In this document: positions 25,386 through 33,282 of the stretch, one piece after another
Numbering within the stretch: the stretch's first letter is position 1
Layout: every line of letters begins with the position of its first letter
Origin: an uncultured Gallionellaceae bacterium
GTDB lineage: Bacteria > Pseudomonadota > Gammaproteobacteria > Burkholderiales > Gallionellaceae
NCBI GenBank assembly: GCA_903876625.1
Contig: CAIRAO010000307.1
Span: 1-35,187, forward strand
Direction of reading: 5' to 3'
DNA length: 35,187 nt
Notes under the pieces: model-generated
Database searches by the model: none
What the model was told of the DNA's origin: nothing
What the model saw: the letters and a program-made list of their open reading frames with translations, nothing else
Made by a program: the position numbers and the translations under genes

Positions 25386-25528
25386 TTAATGATCCCTTTC
25401 CCAATCCTGACTATTTCCAATAGCTTGCATACTAAACATTGTTTGTCACTCTGCATCTTCCGATTAAAGGTAATAAACTGCATCATTTCCCCATTTAGAT
25501 AAATTTTAGTCCGGGTAACAATGCCATC

Positions 25529-26215
25529 ATGAATAAATTGTTTGTAATTTTGCTATTTGCACTGACGGTATACGCACCAAACGTATGGCCGGACGAAAAT
25601 GTAGATCATGCCCAGATCAGCAAGGTCGCTTTTGAGTACATCCATGCCAAGACACAAGGCATGCCCGGCAAGATCAATATCAAAATCGATGATATAGACC
25701 CGCGCATCTCTCTTTTTACTTGCTTCAAGCTGGAAGCTTTTTCACCCGCAGGCGCTTCAATGCTGGGCAAATCCAGTGTTGGCATTCGTTGCAATGAGAA
25801 AAATGGCTGGTCCTTGTTCTTGACTGTATCAATCACGATGACCATGAATATGCTGGTTTCCAGCAAACCCTTGCAACAAGGGCAGATAGTTCGTGCCGGA
25901 GATTACGCCATTCAATCAGGTGAAGTAAGCCAACCTGGCATCGTTACTGACGAAACTCAAATCCTCGGCAAAGTGATGAAATTCAGTATAGGTGCCGGAC
26001 AATTACTGAAACAGGAAATGTTTCGTCCTCCCTACGTGATTACACAAGGGCAATCGGTACAACTATTTTCCGAAGGGCAAGGGTTCAAACTGCGCACTGA
26101 GGGTGTGGCAATGAATAATGCCGCCGCTGGACAACCTGCTCAGGTGAAAGTAACATCTGGACAGATTATTAGCGGCATAGCTAAAAGTGATGGAATCGTT
26201 GAAGTACAGAGATAG
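25529..26215 (+). CDS. flgA: P-ring assembly chaperone FlgA
   Basis: Periplasmic chaperone for FlgI. It is 228 aa with a signal peptide (about 1-22). A variable N-terminal domain contains ISLFTCFKLEAF and SVGIRCNEKNGWSLFLTV. The C-terminal SAF-type domain is VSSKPLQQGQIVRAGDYAI, then LGKVMKFSIGAGQLLKQEMFRPPYVITQGQSVQL, then AMNNAAAGQPAQVKVTSGQIISG. It diverges from flgB and is followed by flgM, which has its own sigma-28 promoter. Confidence 0.95.
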   Translation: MNKLFVILLFALTVYAPNVWPDENVDHAQISKVAFEYIHAKTQGMPGKINIKIDDIDPRISLFTCFKLEAFSPAGASMLGKSSVGIRCNEKNGWSLFLTVSITMTMNMLVSSKPLQQGQIVRAGDYAIQSGEVSQPGIVTDETQILGKVMKFSIGAGQLLKQEMFRPPYVITQGQSVQLFSEGQGFKLRTEGVAMNNAAAGQPAQVKVTSGQIISGIAKSDGIVEVQR

Positions 26216-26285
26216 TGGTCATCCACTATTAAACTATTTCAACATCTTGATTTCGTAGGCAAATGAAAATATTCGGTATTCCAAC

Positions 26286-26312
26286 TAAAGATTTTCAAAA
26301 AATTGCCGATGA
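26286..26312 (+). promoter_or_regulatory. Sigma-28 (FliA) promoter of flgMN
   Basis: TAAAGATT, 11 nt, GCCGATGA. It matches the consensus at 14 of 16 positions with the exact spacer, 35 nt before the flgM start. This places the anti-sigma factor under the sigma it inhibits, a known feedback arrangement in enteric bacteria. Confidence 0.88.
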
Positions 26313-26346
26313 GACATATGACCAAGTCAGTTAAAAGGTGATACAA

Positions 26347-26655
26347 ATGAAAGTTGAAAAAAGTTCCAATTCCTTTATTAAGCCGCCAAGTGGTGACACT
26401 AACGCACGCGTTCCAGCTAATAAACCTGTAGCCACACCCACAGCTCAACAAGGAGTCAGTGTGGATCTCGCATCAACAACCAACCAATTGCGCAACATGG
26501 AAAGTAGTGTTGTGAGTGCTCCAACTGTAGACACACAAAAAATCGCCGATATAAAACAGGCCATAAGTGAAGGTCGTTTTCAAATTAATTCCTCTAAGAT
26601 CGCTGACAGTTTGATCAGTGATGTAAATGATCTGATTGCCGCAGATAAGCGTTGA
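26347..26655 (+). CDS. flgM: Anti-sigma-28 factor FlgM
   Basis: Binds FliA and holds it inactive until it is exported through the completed hook. I chose the ATG at 26347 because AGGTGA lies 6 nt upstream; this gives 102 aa. A disordered N-terminus rich in Ser, Pro and Thr precedes the sigma-binding helices: KIADIKQAISEGRFQINSSKIADSLISDVNDLI at about 65-97. The stop overlaps the TTG start of flgN (TTGA). Confidence 0.95.
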   Translation: MKVEKSSNSFIKPPSGDTNARVPANKPVATPTAQQGVSVDLASTTNQLRNMESSVVSAPTVDTQKIADIKQAISEGRFQINSSKIADSLISDVNDLIAADKR

Positions 26656-27131
26656 CCAATATTTCTTCAGAATACCTTGCAACAGAACTACCCTCCCAAT
26701 TAAACAAGGAGGGAGAGGCTTTACGAACCTTCATTACTTTGCTTGAGACAGAACAACAAGCTTTGGTAACACAAGATAGCGAACAACTAATCACGCTGGC
26801 AGAATCAAAAACGCAGGCCGCCAATAAGCTTTCTGAACTATCAAATATTCGTCGGCAAAAATTAAATTTGAACTCCTCCGAATCCAACACCGCGACTTGG
26901 TTAACACAACATGCGCCTGCCTGTAGCAAAGCTTGGAATGATATTGTTGAACTCGCGACGCGTGCGCATCATCTCAATCAGATAAACGGTGAAGTAATAC
27001 AACTTAGATTGCGCAGTAATCAAAAAGCATTGTCAGTATTGCTCAGTGCCGCACAAAATGCCACCAGTATCTATGGACGTGACGGGCAGCCGAACTTACC
27101 CGTATCTGGTCGCACTCTAGGAAACGTCTGA
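26652..27131 (+). CDS. flgN: Flagellar export chaperone FlgN
   Basis: Chaperone for FlgK and FlgL. It is 159 aa and largely helical: LNKEGEALRTFITLLETEQQALVTQD near the N-terminus and VIQLRLRSNQKALSVLLSAAQNATSIYGRDGQ near the C-terminus, the usual FlgN signature. The chosen start is a TTG overlapping the flgM stop by 4 nt; no ATG fits as well. The coupled flgM-flgN layout is common. Confidence 0.93.
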   Translation: MTNISSEYLATELPSQLNKEGEALRTFITLLETEQQALVTQDSEQLITLAESKTQAANKLSELSNIRRQKLNLNSSESNTATWLTQHAPACSKAWNDIVELATRAHHLNQINGEVIQLRLRSNQKALSVLLSAAQNATSIYGRDGQPNLPVSGRTLGNV

Positions 27132-27148
27132 ATCTCAATTGGGTCGGT

Positions 27149-28090
27149 ATGCTGACTAATTACAAGCGTTACCAGAGTTTGTTAACGCTGACATTCTTGG
27201 CGGCATGCTCCAACGTCCAAATAAAAAACGCTAATATTCTCCTGCCTGAAGCTTTACCCATTGTTGCCGCAAAATCTGAACGGCCACTTGTCGGGCTCGC
27301 CCTTGGCAGTGGAGGAAACCGCGGCTTTGCTCACATTGGTGTTATCAAGATACTGGAAGAAAACAATATCCCGGTCGATTTAGTTGCAGGGACAAGTGCT
27401 GGTAGCGTCGTAGGCGCACTCTACGCAGGAGGTTTTCATGCAACAGAGCTTGAGCAGCTAGCACTCAATCTGGATGAAAAAGGATTGCGTGACTTTGAAT
27501 TTTCGATTCACGGTTATATTCGCGGCGAACGACTTCAGGATTTCATTAATCAGGCACTTAAGAATCGTTCAATAGAACAGTTAGACAAACCCTTTGCTGC
27601 CCTTGCCACTGATCTGACAAGTGGCAAGATCTATGCCTTTAATCATGGGAACACAGGCTTGGCAGTCCGTGCCTCCAGTAGCATTCCTGGTGTATTTCAA
27701 CCAGTGACAATAAAAGATTCAAAATACGTGGATGGTGCCCTAAAGAATCCAGTACCGGTGAACATTGCTCACCAGATGGGGGCTGATATCGTGATTGCCG
27801 TAGATGTTTCGCAGCAAATTCTCGGCAGTTCAGATAATCCAAATATTCTGGAAATCTTGACCCAAAGCTTGCGGATCATGCGCCAGAAACTTACCGACGA
27901 TGATATTTCTTCGGCTGAGATAGTAATACGTCCCTTGATTGGTGTCGAAACTGATGTTAACTCCGTATCGAAGGAAAAAATGATTCTGGCCGGTGAAGCA
28001 GCAGCTCTTGCGGCTCTGCCGCTCATTCGCGATTTAATTAAGAAGAGAGCGCTCGAAAAATTCCAAAGTCATTCTGCTCCGCATTCATAA
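27149..28090 (+). CDS. Patatin-like phospholipase, predicted lipoprotein
   Basis: Predicted serine acyl-hydrolase of the patatin/RssA type. It is 313 aa. The N-terminus is a lipoprotein signal with LAAC (Cys20), so it is probably membrane-anchored in the periplasm. The catalytic elements are complete: oxyanion loop GSGGNRG (about 53-59), nucleophile elbow GTSAG (Ser83), and the Asp of VDGALKNP (Asp195). It lies 17 nt after flgN on the same strand and could be co-transcribed from the flgM promoter. Substrate and any link to motility are unknown. Confidence 0.88.
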   Translation: MLTNYKRYQSLLTLTFLAACSNVQIKNANILLPEALPIVAAKSERPLVGLALGSGGNRGFAHIGVIKILEENNIPVDLVAGTSAGSVVGALYAGGFHATELEQLALNLDEKGLRDFEFSIHGYIRGERLQDFINQALKNRSIEQLDKPFAALATDLTSGKIYAFNHGNTGLAVRASSSIPGVFQPVTIKDSKYVDGALKNPVPVNIAHQMGADIVIAVDVSQQILGSSDNPNILEILTQSLRIMRQKLTDDDISSAEIVIRPLIGVETDVNSVSKEKMILAGEAAALAALPLIRDLIKKRALEKFQSHSAPHS

Positions 28091-28158
28091 ACTTGTACTT
28101 GATCAAAGGGGCTTCTTCAATTTCGAACAATATAATTGCATCGCAAAGTACTATGCAC

Positions 28159-28338
28159 TTATCTTAGGGGGACCCAATGTTCATTTCCTGGAGGAGTTGG
28201 AATAGTAGCCGGCGATTTTGGTTTCGAGTGTTCATTTGAATTTTGCTTAGTTCTGTTTCCACTACAAGCAGATAAAAATAGAATCAGGAAAATAACTACC
28301 AAATTTACGGGTTTGATGCGCTTAAAAGTAGTACTCAT
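28159..28338 (-). CDS. Small predicted lipoprotein, unknown function
   Basis: 59-aa ORF starting at the ATG at 28338. A basic N-terminus (FKRIK) and hydrophobic core (VNLVVIFLILFLSAC) give a clear lipobox with Cys25. About 34 mature residues follow, rich in Asn, Ser, Lys and Pro, ending PTPPGNEHWVPLR. No family is recognised and the Shine-Dalgarno is weak. The signal-peptide organisation makes a chance ORF unlikely. It converges on the patatin gene. Confidence 0.6.
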   Translation of the reverse strand: MSTTFKRIKPVNLVVIFLILFLSACSGNRTKQNSNEHSKPKSPATIPTPPGNEHWVPLR

Positions 28339-28454
28339 GTTGATTGCATCATTTTGATTAAATTATGTCGGCTGATTATTAGCATTTTAACCCCAAAATC
28401 AATATTGGCAGGTATATATTCATCCTGAAGTACCAAAAATTCAATTGGCCATTT

Positions 28455-28643
28455 TCAACTTCTCAATTTAATTATTTGCTTTCGGATTTCTGAAATCTCG
28501 GAATGTGATAACTTTGCCAGTTCCAATTTTAGTTCTAATTCAGCAATTTTAATTTCTTTTGAACTCGCGACTTTTACACCTCTGTTTTCCACTAGCGCCT
28601 CTTTGATTGCTTTGTCTGCGCCAAGGTATTTTTCATTCGCCAT
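28455..28643 (-). CDS. Small charged helical protein, unknown function
   Basis: 62-aa ORF with a strong ribosome site (AGGAGA, about 6 nt before the ATG at 28643). The product is highly charged and helix-prone: KAIKEALVENRG, then KEIKIAELELKLELAKLSHSEISEIRKQI. Regular Leu/Ile spacing suggests a short coiled coil or helical hairpin. There is no signal or membrane segment. I do not recognise the family. It sits between the lipoprotein and the second HD-GYP gene on the same strand. Confidence 0.6.
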   Translation of the reverse strand: MANEKYLGADKAIKEALVENRGVKVASSKEIKIAELELKLELAKLSHSEISEIRKQIIKLRS

Positions 28644-28982
28644 ACTTTTCTCCTAAACTGATTGATACCTATTAACACCTCAGCATCAAGTATCCCTTTT
28701 GCTTATTTTGAATACAAGGTGAAAACTTCCTGAATTCGCTTTCCTATTCTAAGTATAAAATTATTTATTTGATTTGCAATACTTAGAACAATGAAAATTT
28801 GCTTATACCGTGGGCGAATTACGGTAAGCATTGCGTCCGCATGAATACAACAATAACATTATAGGCTGACGAAAGTAAATCAACTGATTGTTCGAAACGG
28901 ATGTGAACGATATGATACTAGATAATACTTAGTTTGTAGACCGCATAAAACGCAACCTAAATATATTTGGATTGCATTAGTG
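28644..28982. other. 339-nt AT-rich intergenic region with inverted repeats
   Basis: No convincing gene. It holds a perfect 10-bp inverted repeat TTCTAAGTAT/ATACTTAGAA (28747-28756 and 28779-28788, 22-nt loop). A further AATACTTAG copy lies near 28925. An imperfect hairpin GCTTATACCGT/ACGGTAAGC lies at 28801-28829. It lies upstream of the 62-aa gene and downstream of the HD-GYP stop, so these could be operator or transcript-end elements. Confidence 0.5.
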
Positions 28983-30248
28983 TCAGGTATTTTGATCAGC
29001 AGTAAAGTAATAAGTGACTCTATCTCGCGGACTAATCCACTTTAGGGCATCCTCAGGAATGTCTACAGGCCGATGAGCTTCTTCGATCTGGCGATCTCCT
29101 CCTTCCTCTAACTCGATAATTGGAGCGTCTTCCTTAGGCAGATCAGGATCATAGATGAGAACTTTTGGATACAAACTTTTTTTCCCCGGAGAAACGACTA
29201 GCCCAAGCGAGCCATCGTTGAGGCTTACAATTGTGCCGGGAGGATAAACGCCAAGCAAGCGTATCAGCGTTGCAATTATTGCTGGATCCAATCTGGTTTG
29301 TTCATCTCTCCACATTATTTTTAAAGCGTTCGCCGGAAGCATGGAGGAACTTTCATTCGACTCAGGATTGCATAGCCGGTCGTAACAATTTGCTACAGCA
29401 ACTATTTTGGCTGCCAATCCAATGCTCGCCCCTTTCTTGCCCGAAGGGAAACCAGTGCCATCAAGTGCCTCATGATGGTCTTGAATTGCTTCAATGGCGA
29501 CCTTTGAAAATGCACCACTTATAAGAGCTAACTCAGCTCCAAGCTTGCTGTGTTCTCTGTACAAATTCTCTTCAGCTGAACTGCGATTCTTGGCACGCAA
29601 TATATGTCGCGGAATCATGGTAGAACCCACATCATGTGAAAGTGCCCCCAAGGCGATTTCACTCACAGCTGCCGGTGGCAGCCCTAAAGCCTTGCCCATA
29701 AGCATGGAAAGCGTCATACAATTCAAAGCGTGGTGTTGCGGTCCTTGTCCTTCCTTGTCTCCAATTTTATCTCCCAGCAAAAATAATAACCCTTCACCGC
29801 TTGAAATTGACTCTGCTGCAGAACTTGCGAGATCCTTCATCTTAATACCAGCCTGCTTTGGGTTATCACGAAGTCCGAGCAATGCTGCAACTACCTCTTT
29901 GGCGGCCTTTTCTCTGTCGCGTTCAGCTTTGGTAATAAGAGCTCTCTCTCGCTGTCTTTCTTCATTTTTTTGCTTTATTGCAGCGCTAAATATATCAACC
30001 ACAATTGGCGGTTTAGCTTCAGGTATCTCAATAGAGGCAGGAAGCGGTTCGACCAAGCTTTTTGAGGGGATCCAGTAAACCCTGTCTGATCCGAATTCCT
30101 TAAGTTGCTTAAGTTGATCTTCCGAAGTAATTCGAAACTTATTATAGAGAAATGGGTGTTCGTTCCATGCCCTATCTAACCAAACAAAAACGCCGATGCG
30201 AAGTTGATTATTTCCAATTGGTAAGGGATTTTCAGGTCTATTCCACAT
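28983..30248 (-). CDS. DUF3391 / HD-GYP protein with altered signature
   Basis: 421 aa. A DUF3391-like N-terminus (LRIGVFVWLDRAWNEHPFLYNKFRI) leads to a charged helical linker (about 90-120) and an HD-GYP domain (about 165-350). Expected metal-binding positions are largely kept: QHHALNC, LSHDVG (H205-D206) and DHHEALDGTGFP (H258-H259). Two signature changes are visible: the Lys of HDxGK is Ser209, and GYP is GFP (266-268). It may still bind or cleave c-di-GMP, or act as a sensor. A C-terminal extension (about 350-421) is acidic. No ribosome site is obvious before the ATG at 30248. Confidence 0.87.
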   Translation of the reverse strand: MWNRPENPLPIGNNQLRIGVFVWLDRAWNEHPFLYNKFRITSEDQLKQLKEFGSDRVYWIPSKSLVEPLPASIEIPEAKPPIVVDIFSAAIKQKNEERQRERALITKAERDREKAAKEVVAALLGLRDNPKQAGIKMKDLASSAAESISSGEGLLFLLGDKIGDKEGQGPQHHALNCMTLSMLMGKALGLPPAAVSEIALGALSHDVGSTMIPRHILRAKNRSSAEENLYREHSKLGAELALISGAFSKVAIEAIQDHHEALDGTGFPSGKKGASIGLAAKIVAVANCYDRLCNPESNESSSMLPANALKIMWRDEQTRLDPAIIATLIRLLGVYPPGTIVSLNDGSLGLVVSPGKKSLYPKVLIYDPDLPKEDAPIIELEEGGDRQIEEAHRPVDIPEDALKWISPRDRVTYYFTADQNT

Positions 30249-30428
30249 ATTTCAATATAAGTTATAAGATTTAACAAAAAATCGTTTTATTTTATTTCGA
30301 TTACTCGATTGTGTATCTTATATACATTTAAGCAAGATTCAATGCTAATTCTGTATCGATTTGCAAAATAATAAAACGTTACACGAATGGCATGGTTCTC
30401 CTTCGATCTAATGCATTTAGTTTAATAT

Positions 30429-31127
30429 TCATTGCGATACCAAAACCAATTCTCTGGTTTTATTACTCGTAGTATCAACGGTGGCAATTGCTTTTTGCAG
30501 AGCGCTAATCTCGACCCAAACCGGAGCATACATATATTTGGCCACATCGAGAATCAACACTCTATCGGTTTGTGCATCATAGGCCGCCAATGCAGACCAA
30601 TGCCCACGTCCGGCTTACCCCACAGCGGAATGCAAATAATTCGCCAACACAAACTGACCGTCATCCCCCTGCGCCTTTTGCAACAAGGTGCGTAGTGCTT
30701 TATCGTCCAAAACGTCGCCTGCTATGGATGTCGCTTCTACACCTTGGCCAAGCAAAGTTTCTACCATTTCATCCCGTTTCATCCCCTGAGCCAACTCTGT
30801 TTGCGGACTGATCACATTGATGACTTCAGGAGTAAAGTAATTGCTTTGGGTAAAATAGGCATTGGGCGCATACACAGGGTCAAACGGCTTTTTTATCGGC
30901 ATCGCATTCAGTAAGGTAATGGCACTGGCTACTGAGCAATAAGTCTGGTTGATCTGTTCTGCAACCCACGGGCTTAACTGCCAATAATCCGCATCAGCTG
31001 GTATACGAGCTCGCAATGTTTTTCCTGCTTCCGAGTTCCAATAGATAAGTAATGGTTCTGCGGCAGAAACAGTAAGCGGAGTTGAGATTAAAATAGCAAG
31101 GAGAATAAAATGCGCAAGTTTATTCAT
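30429..31127 (-). pseudogene. Phytochelatin synthase-like gene with one in-frame stop
   Basis: Papain-like enzyme family that joins gamma-Glu-Cys units of glutathione, or in bacteria mainly hydrolyses glutathione. From the ATG at 31127 there is a signal peptide (about 1-23) and the conserved INQTYCSVASAITLLNA with nucleophile Cys64. Codon 171 is TAA (30617-30615). Without any shift the frame then continues for 61 codons with GRGHWSALAAYDAQTDRVLILDVAKYMYAPVWVE, ending at a TGA at 30431-30429. Assuming the TAA was a sense codon, full length would be about 232 aa, normal for the bacterial family. The Cys64-His176-Asp194 spacing fits the known triad, so the stop removes His and Asp. It probably arose as CAA to TAA. 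Confidence 0.85.
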
Positions 31128-31196
31128 TATCTGTTTTCCATTTAATAAAAAACTAAACACAGCATAGCGTTGAGAATTTGATCTTTTGCGGTTTCC

Positions 31197-32210
31197 TTAA
31201 GAAAACACCGTCGTTCTGTTTCTACCTTGCTGCTTGGATAGATAAAGAGCCTTATCAGCCTGACCAAGCAAGTCAACGAAGCTTTTGCCGATCACATAAG
31301 CGGCTATACCGATTGAAATGGTTATTCCGCTGATCTGCTCCTGAGTATCGAGACGCCGGACTTTACCTCGTTCAATGCTTTGGCGGACGTTCTCAGCCAC
31401 GGTTCGTGCGCCGGCTACATTTGTTTCAGTTAGTAATAATGCAAACTCTTCTCCACCCAGTCTGGCAACTGAATCTTGTCCGCGGATTTTGGATTTGAGC
31501 GTTTCGGCAATAACGCGAATAATTTTGTCACCAAACAGATGCCCATAGGTATCATTGACTTTTTTGAAGTGATCAATGTCCACCATTAATACACATACAC
31601 CTTTTTCAAGTGAGGCTTGATCATCAAAAGTTTGCCTGGCAACCCCTTCAAAGCCACGCCGGTTGAAAATACCGGTAAGCGGATCGATCATAGCTTCACC
31701 GCGCGCAGATTTAAGCTCTTGGTGCAATATTTCCACTTCCTGTTTGCTGGCTTCCAATTCCGATTGCAGAGTCTGCATGGAGCCTCGCATCTTGTTCGTA
31801 TCACCTGTCATATCGTTGATCAGGGTGTCGAGTCTGGACGCATCAGGATGTTGTTTCAGGGTGTTACCGTAAACCTGCAAATTGTCTCCGAATTGGTGAG
31901 CTTGTTTTTTTGTTTCATCGGTGAATCCCGCTATCTTCCCCAACAGTTTTTGAAGACTCTCGCGTTGCTCATCAGCATCGCTGTCGGATATATTCTTTAG
32001 ATAGAGTTTTTCGATAGCTTTGTCATCGAGTAAATTGCCGCTTTCGAGTATTTTGGTTATTGCTTCGCTCAAAGCGGGGTTTATACCGGCAACAAACTCA
32101 TACCAAACTGTGTAAGTCAACGGGTTAAATGCTGCCGGGTGAGCAGCCATTTTTTGTATAAGCAAGCGCAGTATCTCACCGCTTGCATTCCGGTCTTGTT
32201 CGAACCTCAT
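31197..32210 (-). CDS. GGDEF diguanylate cyclase
   Basis: Makes cyclic di-GMP from GTP. It is 337 aa. The N-terminal helical region (about 1-165) is of unknown type and ends in a coiled coil (MQTLQSELEASKQEVEILHQELKSARGE). The GGDEF domain starts at DPLTGIFNRRGFE (about 176-188) and contains VDIDHFKKVNDTYGH. The active site is GGEEF (252-256), preceded by RGQD (243-246), a complete inhibitory I-site at the correct five-residue distance. No membrane segment is seen. AGGAGGAGG lies upstream of the ATG. Confidence 0.93.
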   Translation of the reverse strand: MRFEQDRNASGEILRLLIQKMAAHPAAFNPLTYTVWYEFVAGINPALSEAITKILESGNLLDDKAIEKLYLKNISDSDADEQRESLQKLLGKIAGFTDETKKQAHQFGDNLQVYGNTLKQHPDASRLDTLINDMTGDTNKMRGSMQTLQSELEASKQEVEILHQELKSARGEAMIDPLTGIFNRRGFEGVARQTFDDQASLEKGVCVLMVDIDHFKKVNDTYGHLFGDKIIRVIAETLKSKIRGQDSVARLGGEEFALLLTETNVAGARTVAENVRQSIERGKVRRLDTQEQISGITISIGIAAYVIGKSFVDLLGQADKALYLSKQQGRNRTTVFS

Positions 32211-32250
32211 TTAACCCCTCCTCCTAGAAGAAAGCCAATCTTGTGTTTTT

Positions 32251-32279
32251 ATAATATTGTTTTAAAGTCTACATGATAA
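32251..32279 (-). promoter_or_regulatory. Possible sigma-70 promoter of the GGDEF gene
   Basis: Minus-strand TTATCA, 17 nt, TATTAT, about 40 nt before the start codon. It matches 4 of 6 at -35 and 5 of 6 at -10. The region is AT-rich, so chance matches are likely. Confidence 0.35.
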
Positions 32280-32434
32280 CGAATTTTTATCCAAGCCTAC
32301 CTAAGCCGCATGCCTTACCCTCTGCCATATGGATGTAAATTTTCACTACACTAAGCCAAAGTTTATTTTAAAGTTTGGGAGTTGAAACCAATTTGATTGA
32401 AACTATGATTTTGAAGAAGAGGTAGACAGCAAGA

Positions 32435-33259
32435 TTATCGCTGGCTTGGTTCCGCTGGTTCCATTTTGACACCACTGGCTGCTGGCTCAATGGTGGTTGG
32501 AACAGAAGTAATTCGATCCAATTCCGGGCTCAGAACAGTAATCGTCACTCGCCTATTGCGCGCTCGCCCTTCAGTTGTGTCATTGCTCAACACAGGATGA
32601 TTATCTGCAGAACCAACCGCAGTTAAACGCTTGGCTGCAACACCTTGATCTATGAACAGCCTCACTACACTGCTTGCACGTGCAGAAGACAATTCCCAAT
32701 TTGACGGATACACCGGAGTGCTGATGGGTACATCGTCAGTATGCCCTTCAACCTCTATCAATTGTTCTCCGTCGACTAATACGCTTGCGACTTCTGCCAA
32801 AGTTTTCTGGGCCGCCGTCGCGATTATCGCATCACCCTGAGCAAACAAGGCACTCGCATTGATATCCAACATAACTCCGCGACTGGTTTGAGAAACGGTC
32901 ATCTGTCCATTTTTAACAAAAGTATCCATTACCTGATTAAGCGTACTGTATAAATGCTGCATGCGTTCATTTTGCTTGCGCTGCTGATCCGCCAGTCTGG
33001 CATCGCGTCGATCAACAATAGACTTGAAGTAAATTTCCTGTTCAGTCAGGCGAATCGCACTCGATTCACTTGGTTTTGGTGTGGTAATTCCGAAAGCATT
33101 ACCCAAGGACAATCCAAAAGTTTTGTATTTGTTTTCGTTTACTGACGAGATGGCATACATCACCACGAAAAAGGCAAAAAGCAGTGTGATGAAATCAGCG
33201 TAGGAAATTAGCCAACGCTCATGATTATCTCTATCTACTCTTTTTCGACGAAAGGCCAC
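32435..33259 (-). CDS. motD: Flagellar stator protein MotD (MotB family)
   Basis: Peptidoglycan-anchoring half of a proton-driven stator. It is 274 aa. A basic cytoplasmic N-terminus precedes one membrane helix (LISYADFITLLFAFFVVMYAIS) with the proton-carrying Asp22. The OmpA-like C-terminal domain has VEGHTDDVPI, NWELSSARASSVVRLFI, LTAVGSADNHPV and EGRARNRRVTITVL. I call it MotD rather than MotB because it lies 23 nt after motC, downstream of fliA, as in Pseudomonas and related bacteria. Confidence 0.92.
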   Translation of the reverse strand: MAFRRKRVDRDNHERWLISYADFITLLFAFFVVMYAISSVNENKYKTFGLSLGNAFGITTPKPSESSAIRLTEQEIYFKSIVDRRDARLADQQRKQNERMQHLYSTLNQVMDTFVKNGQMTVSQTSRGVMLDINASALFAQGDAIIATAAQKTLAEVASVLVDGEQLIEVEGHTDDVPISTPVYPSNWELSSARASSVVRLFIDQGVAAKRLTAVGSADNHPVLSNDTTEGRARNRRVTITVLSPELDRITSVPTTIEPAASGVKMEPAEPSQR

Positions 33260-33282
33260 AGTAATCTAAAATTGAGAAGTTA

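Noticed and set aside
25386-25528. Sigma-54 promoter GGTAATAAACTGC before flgA
   Set aside because: The spacing between GG and GC is 9 rather than 10, and the surrounding bases do not match the consensus.
30370-30410. Tiny ORF with a strong Shine-Dalgarno (minus strand AAGGAGAACC then ATG, four codons)
   Set aside because: Four codons are too few to call a gene. A leader peptide role for the HD-GYP gene cannot be supported.
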